Shown here one piece after another: positions 1 through 6,673 of a DNA stretch of 9,129 nt. The stretch is from an uncultured Collinsella sp. GTDB taxonomy: Bacteria; Actinomycetota; Coriobacteriia; Coriobacteriales; Coriobacteriaceae. The position numbers and the translations under genes were made by a program. The DNA lies in assembly GCA_900754435.1 (NCBI GenBank), contig CAAECT010000027.1, positions 1 through 9,129 of the forward strand, written 5' to 3'. Position 1 is the stretch's first letter. Each line of letters opens with the position of its first letter. A model generated the notes under the pieces. That model was not told where the DNA came from, did not search any database, and saw nothing but the letters and a program-made list of their open reading frames with translations.

Positions 1-375
1 AAACGGCTCGACGGCGCAGCTGAGAAAGTCGATAGAGGGGGCCTTCTCGAGGATTGAGGACATCACAGCGATTTTATCGGGTTCCCAGATATCATCCTGG
101 TCGCACGGGAAGACGATTCCATCGTCTATAGATGCAAGGTCGAGAAGCCGCTTAAAGCTCTTGCGCCAGCCGAAATTAGAGCGATTCTTGTTGATGGTCC
201 AATTACCGAGTCCGTGTTCCTCGATATATTTGACAATGAGATCGAACGACCCGTCTGTCGAGCAATCATCCGCAATCAGCACTCGGTCCGGAGACACTGT
301 CTGAAGTCTTAAGCTATCTAGCTGCTCAGTAAGATATCGCGTGCCGTTGTAAACTGACATCACAACCGTAACCAT
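1..375 (-). CDS. GT2 family glycosyltransferase, N-terminal part (runs off left edge)
   Basis: Only the first 125 codons are visible; the frame is open to the window edge, so the C-terminal part is missing. The product is a GT-A fold, family 2 glycosyltransferase that would transfer a nucleotide-activated sugar to a lipid-linked glycan at the cytoplasmic membrane face. Seen directly: the start MVTVVMSVYNG, a nucleotide-binding beta-alpha unit, DDCSTDG at residues 36-42, and DQDDIW at 92-97, which supplies the DXD-type metal/UDP-sugar site. The DQDDIW form is common in rhamnosyl- and galactosyl-type transferases of polysaccharide loci, but the sugar cannot be told from sequence. The ATG at 375-373 is preceded by GAAGG at a usable distance. 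It lies 17 bases after the stop of the preceding glycosyltransferase, so it is the seventh visible gene of the operon. Confidence 0.93.
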   Translation of the reverse strand, partial: MVTVVMSVYNGTRYLTEQLDSLRLQTVSPDRVLIADDCSTDGSFDLIVKYIEEHGLGNWTINKNRSNFGWRKSFKRLLDLASIDDGIVFPCDQDDIWEPDKIAVMSSILEKAPSIDFLSCAVEPF

Positions 376-392
376 TAAAAACCTTCATCCAA

Positions 393-1610
393 TTAAAGCT
401 TAGCCATTAGCTGATCGTAAATACCGATAAGACGTTCTACATACGCGGTCTTTTCGAGGCAGCTGAAGTCCGCCTTCTCAACCGCCCCCCTGTAACGCGA
501 GTAAACATCGGGATCGAGCATATTGACCATTGCGGCGGATAGCGACTCGGCATTGCCCGCGCTGAAGACCTCGCCGAGACCTTTCGACCTCACAAAGGAG
601 GCAGCGTCGCCGACATCAGAGACGATGCACGGCAGACCGGCAGCGATCATGGCCTCATAGGCGACAAGCCCGAACGTCTCTCGGCAAACCGAGGGCATAA
701 CGATTGCACGTGACCGCGTCATGACGGAAAGCACCTTGTCATGGGGCAGCGCGCCCATGAATTTGATATCCGGATAACTGTCCGACAGCCTCTTCAATTC
801 GGTACCGTCACCGATGACGATAGCGTCCACACCGGCCCTACTGGCGGCTTCGCAAAATAAATCGCAGCCCTTTTCAGGGCTCAGGCGACCAACGAATAGG
901 TAAGCCTCGCAATCTGCATCAAACCCATGCTGGAATTTGTCCGCATCGACGTAATTTAAACAGTCGAATCGCTCGGCATCCCATGTTAGATAGGGCTCAA
1001 TCAACCGACGACTGGAATCTGAAACGAAGGCGACAGCCGGGCGCAGCGCTCTCAAAACATATCCCTGCACGGAAAAGCGAACGGATCGATACAGTTTTTG
1101 GATATATGAGCGCTTGTCACAGTTGTGCAGCAGGCACTTCGGAGAACCGGGGGCAATTCCGCAGTTGCAATGATTAACATAATCGTAGAGTCCACCGTTG
1201 GAACAAACGAGGAAGTACTCATGGGCTGTGATCAGGCACTTGAACCCCCGTCGCCCTATGGCCGTGAATATCGAGGGAGAAAGGGAGTGCGTCCAAGAGT
1301 GAACGTGGACGACCGTCGTCTTCGGATCGAGCTGCTTCAGTAGATCATCCAGCGCCGTTTCCGAGCGCCTGTTCCAGATACCCTGAGCAGCGCCGGAGAC
1401 GCCCCCGTTCAGGACGTCGTTCTGCCCGCAATTGACACAAACAACGCCCGATTCGATTAAGGAGGGATCGGGGTCACCCAACGCTGAAAAGAAATAGCTG
1501 TTGACACCTATCCTCGCCAGAGCAGCTGCTGTTTCGATTGCGATTTTTGAAGCTCCGCCCCCGATATGGGGACGGTCGCAAATCGTTATCACTGTGGTGA
1601 AGTTACTCAT
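393..1610 (-). CDS. GT4 family glycosyltransferase with a cysteine cluster
   Basis: A 405-residue GT-B fold retaining glycosyltransferase that probably adds one sugar to the growing lipid-linked repeat unit. Seen directly: the N-terminal glycine-rich loop GGGASK (residues 17-22), the donor-domain motif GRLSPEKG (241-248) and the EX7E signature ETFGLVAYE (311-319). Between the two Rossmann domains there is a cysteine-rich stretch with Cys at 136, 148, 150, 159 and 164, next to HEYFLVCSNGG. I recall this from a subgroup of GT4 enzymes of polysaccharide loci; it may be structural or bind metal. The frame is open to an ATG at 1640, but I chose the ATG at 1610: it has AGGA just upstream and overlaps the preceding stop by only 8 bases (ATGAGTAA), as expected for translational coupling. 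Donor and acceptor are unknown. Confidence 0.95.
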   Translation of the reverse strand: MSNFTTVITICDRPHIGGGASKIAIETAAALARIGVNSYFFSALGDPDPSLIESGVVCVNCGQNDVLNGGVSGAAQGIWNRRSETALDDLLKQLDPKTTVVHVHSWTHSLSPSIFTAIGRRGFKCLITAHEYFLVCSNGGLYDYVNHCNCGIAPGSPKCLLHNCDKRSYIQKLYRSVRFSVQGYVLRALRPAVAFVSDSSRRLIEPYLTWDAERFDCLNYVDADKFQHGFDADCEAYLFVGRLSPEKGCDLFCEAASRAGVDAIVIGDGTELKRLSDSYPDIKFMGALPHDKVLSVMTRSRAIVMPSVCRETFGLVAYEAMIAAGLPCIVSDVGDAASFVRSKGLGEVFSAGNAESLSAAMVNMLDPDVYSRYRGAVEKADFSCLEKTAYVERLIGIYDQLMAKL

Positions 1611-2808
1611 GCACGGTCCTAGGTTTAATAGATCGGACAAACCGCTTTACACGCAGGCGCATCGACGGGGGGAGCAGCATTTTCAGACGGTCGAAAAGAG
1701 TCGCATTCGGCGCCAGGACGGAATCAAAGACTTGTAATCCTGTAGCCTCGAACTGCTCGATAACGGCATCGCGCCTCTCCACAAGATCAGAGCGCTTATT
1801 AGGATCTTCATGCAGCAGCACATCATCCGGAGCAAGGCCGTTGTTAGAGTAGGCGACGTAATCGCCTATTTCATCGATCAATTTTGCCCCGCGCTCGGTC
1901 TTCACGATAACGGCCGAAACACCCTTCTCGGGATGTCCGCAGTCTTGGACAGACTCAGAACGCCAGGAATCACCGAGGATGATGTCGGCAGGACTGTCGC
2001 ACCCTCTGAAAGGACAGCCGTAGCAAGACGATCTGCTGATCAGGCCTTTGATGTAGGAACCATAAAAGGGATCGAATGCAGCGGGCCTCTTTATAATCCT
2101 GCCGTCGGATAACTCGATTTTTATGTTATGGCCCCATCCGAATTTCGATTTATCTCTAAAAGTCAGTGCGGTGACATCGGACTTCTCCCGAAGCTCGAGC
2201 CAGCCAACATAGGAACGAAACATGGAAGAGCTTGGTACACCGTGGCAAACAACGCTGACGGTTGTCAGCCCATCCATCGGTTTACCCAAATAGAGACGCA
2301 GCGCGGAAACCTGACAAGGAGTACCGCTGAAGAGGACTCGCTTGCCGGATTTGAGATCGCTGAGCACTTCGGGATACGATTCGCTAGCATCGCTCTGGAC
2401 ATATTTGGACTTTTGCAGGAGCGCGATTTCGGCAAGCTCGGATATACCGATATGCCTGACGTGATCGACGCCATCCCAGGCGGCGCCGTAAACGCGCCCG
2501 CCGTCCGATAGTATACGTTTCGCAAGAAGGGAGAAGACGCCGCCGGACGAACTTTGCGCGAGCTCGTCCGGGTCATCGCTCTGCAAGACAGCGGCGCGAA
2601 TGGCCTCCGAGTCCGCGTCGACTTGGTTTTCCGCCGGACAGGTACGCAGGCAAAGACCGCAGGAGGTGCATCTCGCTGCGTCCACCACGGGATATTCGAA
2701 ACCGTCGGGCGAGGTACGCATAGTAATAGCGGAAAAAGGGCATTTGGCCGCGCAAGCTCCGCAACCAAAGCAGGCCCGGTGAGAAACTGTGTCGATGTTC
2801 TTGCTCAA
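1603..2808 (-). CDS. F420 hydrogenase/dehydrogenase beta-subunit-like iron-sulfur protein of a polysaccharide operon
   Basis: A 401-residue cytoplasmic redox protein. Two ferredoxin-type 4Fe-4S motifs open it: Cys13/16/19/23 (CFGCGACAAKCP) and Cys47/50/53/57 (CTSCGLCLRTCP). The FrhB/FdhB N- and C-terminal regions follow, with SSSGGVFS near residue 87, SGTPCQ (161-166) and a further Cys group at 262/265/270. Family knowledge: the true FrhB binds FAD and oxidises coenzyme F420, but close relatives occur in polysaccharide clusters beside pyruvyl transferase-family genes, as here, where their reaction is not established. It may reduce or activate a sugar or substituent; that is inference. I chose a TTG start at 2808-2806 because GGGGGA lies just upstream. 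The upstream ATG codons at 2898 and 2838 would force an overlap with the previous gene and lack a good ribosome site. Confidence 0.9.
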   Translation of the reverse strand: MSKNIDTVSHRACFGCGACAAKCPFSAITMRTSPDGFEYPVVDAARCTSCGLCLRTCPAENQVDADSEAIRAAVLQSDDPDELAQSSSGGVFSLLAKRILSDGGRVYGAAWDGVDHVRHIGISELAEIALLQKSKYVQSDASESYPEVLSDLKSGKRVLFSGTPCQVSALRLYLGKPMDGLTTVSVVCHGVPSSSMFRSYVGWLELREKSDVTALTFRDKSKFGWGHNIKIELSDGRIIKRPAAFDPFYGSYIKGLISRSSCYGCPFRGCDSPADIILGDSWRSESVQDCGHPEKGVSAVIVKTERGAKLIDEIGDYVAYSNNGLAPDDVLLHEDPNKRSDLVERRDAVIEQFEATGLQVFDSVLAPNATLFDRLKMLLPPSMRLRVKRFVRSIKPRTVHE

Positions 2809-2822
2809 GCTAACTTTCCCCC
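2806..2822 (-). promoter_or_regulatory. Ribosome-binding site deciding a TTG start
   Basis: On the minus strand a run of five G (2822-2818) followed by AAA lies nine bases before TTG at 2808-2806. The run overlaps the TAG stop of the pyruvyl transferase-family gene. No in-frame ATG occurs between this point and the first iron-sulfur motif, so the TTG is the most economical start. Confidence 0.6.
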
Positions 2823-3940
2823 TATTGCTCAAGAGCATCCAAGAGCCATTTTTTCGAAAACGTGATGAGCGACTCCACGTCGGACAGTCGCTTCTCATAG
2901 CCCTCGATTTCCGTAGCGTTCATGTGACTGTCATAGCCATCTAGCAGACGATCCTCGGTATTCGAAAGCCTCGAGAGGCTCTCGACTCGAGAGTTTTGAG
3001 AGCGCTTGTCGGTCTCCTCAAATCTCTTGAAGCAGTAATAGTCTTTGCGGAAAATTTGAGAAAACAGCGTACCGTGCAGCGAATCGGTTAACACGAACCG
3101 CGCGCTCGCCAGATACGCGAGCCATTCATCGGGACCAAGCCCGTAACGCGGATTGAGCTGCTCGTCGACAGCATTTTTACCTGAACCGACAAGCGTCACG
3201 ACCTCGCAGCCGAGCTCTTTTGAAATCGAATCGACAGCTTTCCTGTAAAACGGCCTATTCCCAAGGAAATAGCAGACGATTTTTCCGGGCTCAGGACATT
3301 TACCGTTGATGAGCGGGGCCCAGTCCTCTTTCGACAGGAGCAGGACAGGGTCCACAACTTGTGAAGGGCGCTCGAGACCGAGGGATTCGACGAAATCCGC
3401 ACCTGCATCTTCACGAACAGACACGGAGCTGAACGTTTTAATCAGATCGGTAATGATCTTTTTCTTCCTCTGTGTGGTACTAGTGACACCGAAGCTGGGC
3501 GCATACGCGATTCGCTTATCACTGTCGCCCAAAAAGGAGAGATAGAAATTCCTGTTCAAAAGATAAGGCGACCAAATCTGATCCGATCCACAGACATACG
3601 CATCGTATTTACCCCGCAAACCGACCAGCCCGTCTGTATCGGTAATCCTGTCAGTGGTCTCGATATTCTGACTCAAAAAGCGACTGAAAACGTCAGCCGT
3701 CGAGGAGCCGAAGTCGTCGTGCTCCTTCTTACGATTGAGCAGCTCGTGTGCCTTACCGGCAAACAAATCAAAGGAGTTCCGGTTGATACCCCAGTTCAAA
3801 AGCTTTTCTTTGACGCTGGGAAGATAGTCAGCGTCAACAACGTCATGCCCTTCGAACTTCAAAAAGCGCTGCAGGGCATAAGCCTGAAGCAGCGTGCCGA
3901 AATTTTGATTATGCAGCCACGTTAAAATACAAATTTTCAT
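2822..3940 (-). CDS. Polysaccharide pyruvyl transferase family protein
   Basis: A 372-residue member of the PS_pyruv_trans family (CsaB/WcaK/EpsO-like). Characterised members move a pyruvyl group from phosphoenolpyruvate to a sugar of a cell-surface polymer, making an acidic ketal; the substrate here is unknown. Seen directly: the N-terminal Rossmann start MKICILTW with NQNFGTLLQAYAL (residues 11-23), GSDQIW (118-123), SVREDAG (174-180), DPVLLL (197-202) and the C-terminal TDSLHGTLF (285-293), which is the family's usual nucleotide/PEP-site region. Length is normal for the family. The ATG at 3940-3938 shares one base with the preceding TAA (TAATG), and GGTGA lies just upstream, so translation is probably coupled. 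It is paired with the downstream F420-beta-like gene, a recurrent pairing in gut bacterial polysaccharide loci. A non-catalytic or other transfer role cannot be excluded. Confidence 0.93.
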   Translation of the reverse strand: MKICILTWLHNQNFGTLLQAYALQRFLKFEGHDVVDADYLPSVKEKLLNWGINRNSFDLFAGKAHELLNRKKEHDDFGSSTADVFSRFLSQNIETTDRITDTDGLVGLRGKYDAYVCGSDQIWSPYLLNRNFYLSFLGDSDKRIAYAPSFGVTSTTQRKKKIITDLIKTFSSVSVREDAGADFVESLGLERPSQVVDPVLLLSKEDWAPLINGKCPEPGKIVCYFLGNRPFYRKAVDSISKELGCEVVTLVGSGKNAVDEQLNPRYGLGPDEWLAYLASARFVLTDSLHGTLFSQIFRKDYYCFKRFEETDKRSQNSRVESLSRLSNTEDRLLDGYDSHMNATEIEGYEKRLSDVESLITFSKKWLLDALEQ

Positions 3941-5049
3941 TAATTCACCGTCTTTGATAGCTTCAGGTAGTACTTTTCAAGCTTGGGCGCTGCTTTAAAG
4001 ATGTCATAAGATTCAAACGCCCGAGATGTATGAGGGTCGGAGCGATCAACAACATCCCTGTGAGCGGCAAGAATCGCGTCGGACCAGCCCTTGACGCCCG
4101 TGCTCAACGGAACAAAGCTGCACCGACTAGATAACGCAACCTCGTTGGGGACCCTCTCAGAGCAGATGCACGGGAGGCCGGAAGCCTGAGCCTCAATCGC
4201 GACCATTCCGAGACCCTCGTACAGACTGGGGAGTACGAATAAATCAAGCGCCTGATAGATGTCCTGTACATCAGAGATTTGGCCGAGAAAATGCACCGCC
4301 GAGGCAATGCCCAGTGAGCACGCTTTTTCCTCCGCCTGCGGTCGCAGCTTTCCATCGCCACAAATAACAAGAATGGAGTCGGGATTCTGAGCATGCACCG
4401 CCTTGAAAACATCAAGCAAAAACAACTGATTCTTCTGGGAGATGAACCTACCGATATTTCCCAATACCAGCGTATCGTCCTTCGCTCCAAGCTCAGTACG
4501 TCGCTCATCCCTAATCGATCTATTGAAAGAAAAGACGTTCAGATCGATAGCATTATTAAAAACAGTAAAACGGGATGAGCCGAATAGCCATTTTCCAGCA
4601 TGCTCGGTGCAGGCGGCCAAATTAGTCGGATACCTTGTTGAGAAAAGCTTCAAAAAGCCTTTGACAACGTTTTTAGCAAACTCGCCCTTACCGCTCGTAG
4701 AGTGGCTGTGGGCTATACGCACAGGTACGCCCGCCTTCTTTGCAGCACGAAGCGGAAAGACAGAAAGCGCGTTGATGTGACTATGCACAATATTCCAGCC
4801 CTCTTGTTTATAGAGGCGCTGAAGCTCTCGCTGGTATTTGACAACATGTTGGTAGGGCGGAATCTCGAAAACCCTGCCGCCGAGCGATTCAATCTCGTCA
4901 CGGGGAACAAGCGTCGAATCGGAATCGACAAGAAAGTCAAACTGTACTTTGCTGTGATCAATATGGCGGTAGTAATTCATGACGACAGCCTCAACACCGC
5001 CGCCAACCATCTTGCCAACAACCTGAGCCACCCTAACCGGTTCAGTCAT
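3940..5049 (-). CDS. GT4 family glycosyltransferase (EpsF-like)
   Basis: A 369-residue GT-B fold glycosyltransferase resembling the EpsF/CapM-type enzymes of exopolysaccharide and capsule clusters. Seen directly: glycine-rich loop GKMVGGGVE (residues 12-20), VHSHINA (88-94) and AHSHSTSGKG (113-122) in the acceptor half, GNIGRFISQKN (197-207) opening the donor half, CGDGKLR (230-236), and the EX7E motif EGLGMVAIE (278-286). No signal peptide or membrane span, so it acts at the cytoplasmic membrane surface. By position it may add the second sugar after the phosphoglycosyl transferase, but order in the operon does not prove order of action. The ATG follows the preceding TAA with no gap, and GGAGG (5064-5060), inside the end of the previous coding region, is its ribosome site. 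Confidence 0.95.
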   Translation of the reverse strand: MTEPVRVAQVVGKMVGGGVEAVVMNYYRHIDHSKVQFDFLVDSDSTLVPRDEIESLGGRVFEIPPYQHVVKYQRELQRLYKQEGWNIVHSHINALSVFPLRAAKKAGVPVRIAHSHSTSGKGEFAKNVVKGFLKLFSTRYPTNLAACTEHAGKWLFGSSRFTVFNNAIDLNVFSFNRSIRDERRTELGAKDDTLVLGNIGRFISQKNQLFLLDVFKAVHAQNPDSILVICGDGKLRPQAEEKACSLGIASAVHFLGQISDVQDIYQALDLFVLPSLYEGLGMVAIEAQASGLPCICSERVPNEVALSSRCSFVPLSTGVKGWSDAILAAHRDVVDRSDPHTSRAFESYDIFKAAPKLEKYYLKLSKTVN

Positions 5050-5805
5050 TTAGCAAGCACCTCCACCGGTAAAGACCTCAACGACCGTGAGGAGAACAAT
5101 CTTCAAGTCCGTGATGAGGCCGCGCTTGGCGATGTACTCCAAATCACGGCGGACCATCCCGTCGAAGTCGGTGTCGTTGCGATCGGTCACCTGCCACCAG
5201 CCGGTGATGCCGGGCTTAACGGACAGTCGCTGCAGGTCGTACTCGGTGTATTCCGTCACTTCGTTGGGCAGCGGCGGGCGCGGGCCCACGACGGACATCT
5301 GGCCCAGGAACACGTTCAGGAACTGCGGGAACTCGTCAATTGAGTGCATGCGAATGAACTTGCCGATCTTGGTGACGCGGGGGTCATCCCTCATCTTGAA
5401 CATGGCGCCAGCGATCTCGTTTTGCTCCTTGAGCTCGGCGAGACGCTCATCGGCGTCTTTGTACATGGAGCGGAACTTCCACATGCGGAAGGTAGACAGG
5501 CTGCCGTCAGGGTGAGTCTGACCGACTCGGATCTGGCTGTAGAACGGGTTGCCTTCGCTTTCTAGGCGAATTGCGGCTGCGAGCACCAGACTGGGAATTG
5601 CGATGATCGCAAGCACGACACCGCTGAAAACGATGTCAAACGCGCGCTTCACCGCCCTGTAGGCCAGACGCGAGTTATCCCAGTCCATGACGGATTGCAT
5701 GGCCTTGTAGCGACCGGCGCCCTCACGCCGGTCCATGGCCTGAGCAATCAGCGCCGCCCCCGCGGGCGTATTTGTCTTTGTTACTTCTTTAGCAGCCACA
5801 GTCAA
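5050..5805 (-). CDS. Undecaprenyl-phosphate sugar phosphotransferase (monotopic phosphoglycosyl transferase)
   Basis: This enzyme would start repeat-unit synthesis by moving a sugar-1-phosphate from a UDP-sugar to undecaprenyl phosphate. With the start chosen it has 251 residues: an Ala-rich N-terminal extension of about 45, then the Bac_transf domain. Seen directly: KRAFDIVFSG (53-62), a hydrophobic re-entrant helix with a Pro near residue 71, WKFRSM (109-114), DDPRVTKIGKF (140-150), the catalytic Asp157-Glu158 in SIDEFPQ, GPRPPLP (174-180) and KPGITGWWQV (197-206). It lacks the four-helix N-terminal region of WbaP/WcaJ-type proteins, so it is the short form. The frame is open to a TTG at 5850, which has no ribosome site. 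The TTG at 5805 follows GGGGAC and is preferred; the first ATG (residue 24) is also possible. It sits directly behind the antiterminator gene. Confidence 0.92.
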   Translation of the reverse strand: MTVAAKEVTKTNTPAGAALIAQAMDRREGAGRYKAMQSVMDWDNSRLAYRAVKRAFDIVFSGVVLAIIAIPSLVLAAAIRLESEGNPFYSQIRVGQTHPDGSLSTFRMWKFRSMYKDADERLAELKEQNEIAGAMFKMRDDPRVTKIGKFIRMHSIDEFPQFLNVFLGQMSVVGPRPPLPNEVTEYTEYDLQRLSVKPGITGWWQVTDRNDTDFDGMVRRDLEYIAKRGLITDLKIVLLTVVEVFTGGGAC

Positions 5806-5817
5806 ACTTACGTCCCC
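5803..5817 (-). promoter_or_regulatory. Possible ribosome-binding site and TTG start of the phosphoglycosyl transferase gene
   Basis: GGGGAC (5817-5812, minus strand) lies about six bases before TTG at 5805-5803. The other in-frame TTG, at 5850, is preceded only by T-rich sequence. The G-run could also pair with GTCTC at 5830-5826 in a weak five-pair hairpin with one wobble, so the site may be partly masked in the mRNA. Confidence 0.4.
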
Positions 5818-5883
5818 GTTCCCCAGAGACCCCCCAATCGATAAATTCAAAAATGCGAACGAATAGCTGATGCAACGTCTCCC

Positions 5884-6474
5884 TTACGTTTTGCTGGGAA
5901 CGTCGAGCGGTAGCAGCTCCCTAAAAACGGAATCGCCATCGCCCACGTCTACCAGGCACCAGCGTTTATGACGGTCGATCTTTTTAACGCGAGCCTCTTG
6001 CCCCACCAAGGGCCCTTGCTCTATATGCAGCACGCCGTCTTCTATGCGCGCAACGCTGTTGCGCACCACGCCGTCGTCGTCCAGCACGCTGCGGTACCAG
6101 TCCTGCGCGTCGTCCGGCATGGGCATGTACGCCCGCTCCCTACTGCCGGCGATGCGACAGCCAAAGCTCAACTGGGCCAAAGCCCTGTCGAGCGCGGCTG
6201 CATCGTGCGTGGCGACGAAGAAATATTCCTTGTACATGGGTTTGGTTTGGAGCGACCATGCGCCGTCCCGCTTAAACCAGAACTCCTTTTGCATCACAAA
6301 AGCGTCCTGCATCAGGTCGTGCGGGATAATGCGGCGAACCTTTTCGCAGGTCTCGCGCTCTTTTCCATTGGGGGTGTGGACCAGATACCAGCGGACGCGG
6401 CCGTGCTGGCTGTTGGTGATGGCGCCGTTAAATGCGCCCGGCAGCTGCTCTTGGCGCCGTGCCGTCTGTTCCAT
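5884..6474 (-). CDS. NusG-family specialised transcription antiterminator (LoaP/UpxY-like)
   Basis: A 196-residue NusG paralogue. Family knowledge: LoaP (Firmicutes, Actinobacteria) and UpxY (Bacteroides) bind RNA polymerase elongating through a cognate long operon, usually an exopolysaccharide, capsule or polyketide cluster, and let it ignore terminators. Seen directly: an NGN domain from about residue 28 (WYLVHTPNGKERE, 29-41; KPMYKEYFFVATHD, 78-91, the counterpart of NusG PLFPGYVFV), then a KOW domain (GPLVGQEARVKKIDRHKR, 154-171). A polar N-terminal tail of about 25 residues precedes NGN. It is not the housekeeping nusG, which normally lies beside secE and rplK. The ATG at 6474 follows AGAGGGGGG; a TTG-initiated extension to 6564 lacks a ribosome site. 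As first gene of the operon it probably acts on its own transcript. Confidence 0.9.
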   Translation of the reverse strand: MEQTARRQEQLPGAFNGAITNSQHGRVRWYLVHTPNGKERETCEKVRRIIPHDLMQDAFVMQKEFWFKRDGAWSLQTKPMYKEYFFVATHDAAALDRALAQLSFGCRIAGSRERAYMPMPDDAQDWYRSVLDDDGVVRNSVARIEDGVLHIEQGPLVGQEARVKKIDRHKRWCLVDVGDGDSVFRELLPLDVPSKT

Positions 6475-6496
6475 GTTCTCGCCCCCCTCTTTTGGC

Positions 6497-6513
6497 TTTG
6501 CGATGCACGCAAA
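6497..6513 (-). promoter_or_regulatory. Leader hairpin upstream of the antiterminator gene
   Basis: A perfect six-pair stem, TTTGCG and CGCAAA, encloses the five-base loop TGCAT (minus strand). It ends about 8 bases before the AGAGGGGGG ribosome site of the NusG-like gene. No T-run follows, so it is not a terminator. LoaP-type factors are recruited by a hairpin in the nascent leader RNA, so this is a candidate recruitment element; that role is inference. Confidence 0.4.
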
Positions 6514-6566
6514 TGCAGGGGCGTTTAGAACAGGCTTCTCGCTCGCAGCTAGGCGCAGTCGCAAAA

Positions 6567-6581
6567 GTACAGGTTTTTGTA
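6567..6581. repeat. Left arm of a 15-bp perfect inverted repeat
   Basis: GTACAGGTTTTTGTA. Its exact reverse complement is at 6674-6688. Outside the 15 bases the flanks also look partly alike (GCAAAA here, GCACAAAAAG in the other arm read inverted), whereas the inner flanks differ. The arm lies 92 bases upstream of the antiterminator ATG. Confidence 0.9.
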
Positions 6582-6595
6582 GAGGGGTATGTAGA

Positions 6596-6614
6596 TGTAC
6601 CTACTAGCAGTACA
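6596..6614. repeat. Small dyad TGTAC-N9-GTACA inside the bounded segment
   Basis: Two five-base arms, TGTAC (6596-6600) and GTACA (6610-6614), face each other across nine bases. The same pentamers occur in the outer 15-bp arms (GTACA at 6567-6571 and TGTAC at 6684-6688), giving four half-sites in the segment. It could be a regulator operator or a recombination accessory site. Pentamer pairs can also arise by chance. Confidence 0.4.
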
Positions 6615-6626
6615 TTTTGCGTAATC

Positions 6627-6657
6627 TGGGCAAACGCTGATTAATTGCTCGTATAAT
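6627..6657 (+). promoter_or_regulatory. Promoter-like site with consensus TATAAT, pointing away from the operon
   Basis: TATAAT at 6652-6657 matches the sigma-70 -10 consensus exactly and is followed by G, as at the thrS promoter. The best -35 partner is TGGGCA (6627-6632), four of six matches with a 19-base spacer, so the -35 is weak. A transcript would start near 6664 on the plus strand and meet a terminator at about 6729, with no gene in between. The box lies within the segment bounded by the 15-bp inverted repeats. Confidence 0.55.
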
Positions 6658-6673
6658 GTCGTCTGTCGAAAGA

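Noticed and set aside
1603..2898. ATG start at 2898 for the F420-beta-like gene
   Set aside because: It would overlap the preceding gene by 77 bases, the added residues precede the expected start of the iron-sulfur motif without homology, and there is no ribosome site.
4702..5343. A 213-codon plus-strand frame across the glycosyltransferase/phosphoglycosyl transferase junction
   Set aside because: It is antisense to two clearly recognised genes and shows no family motif.
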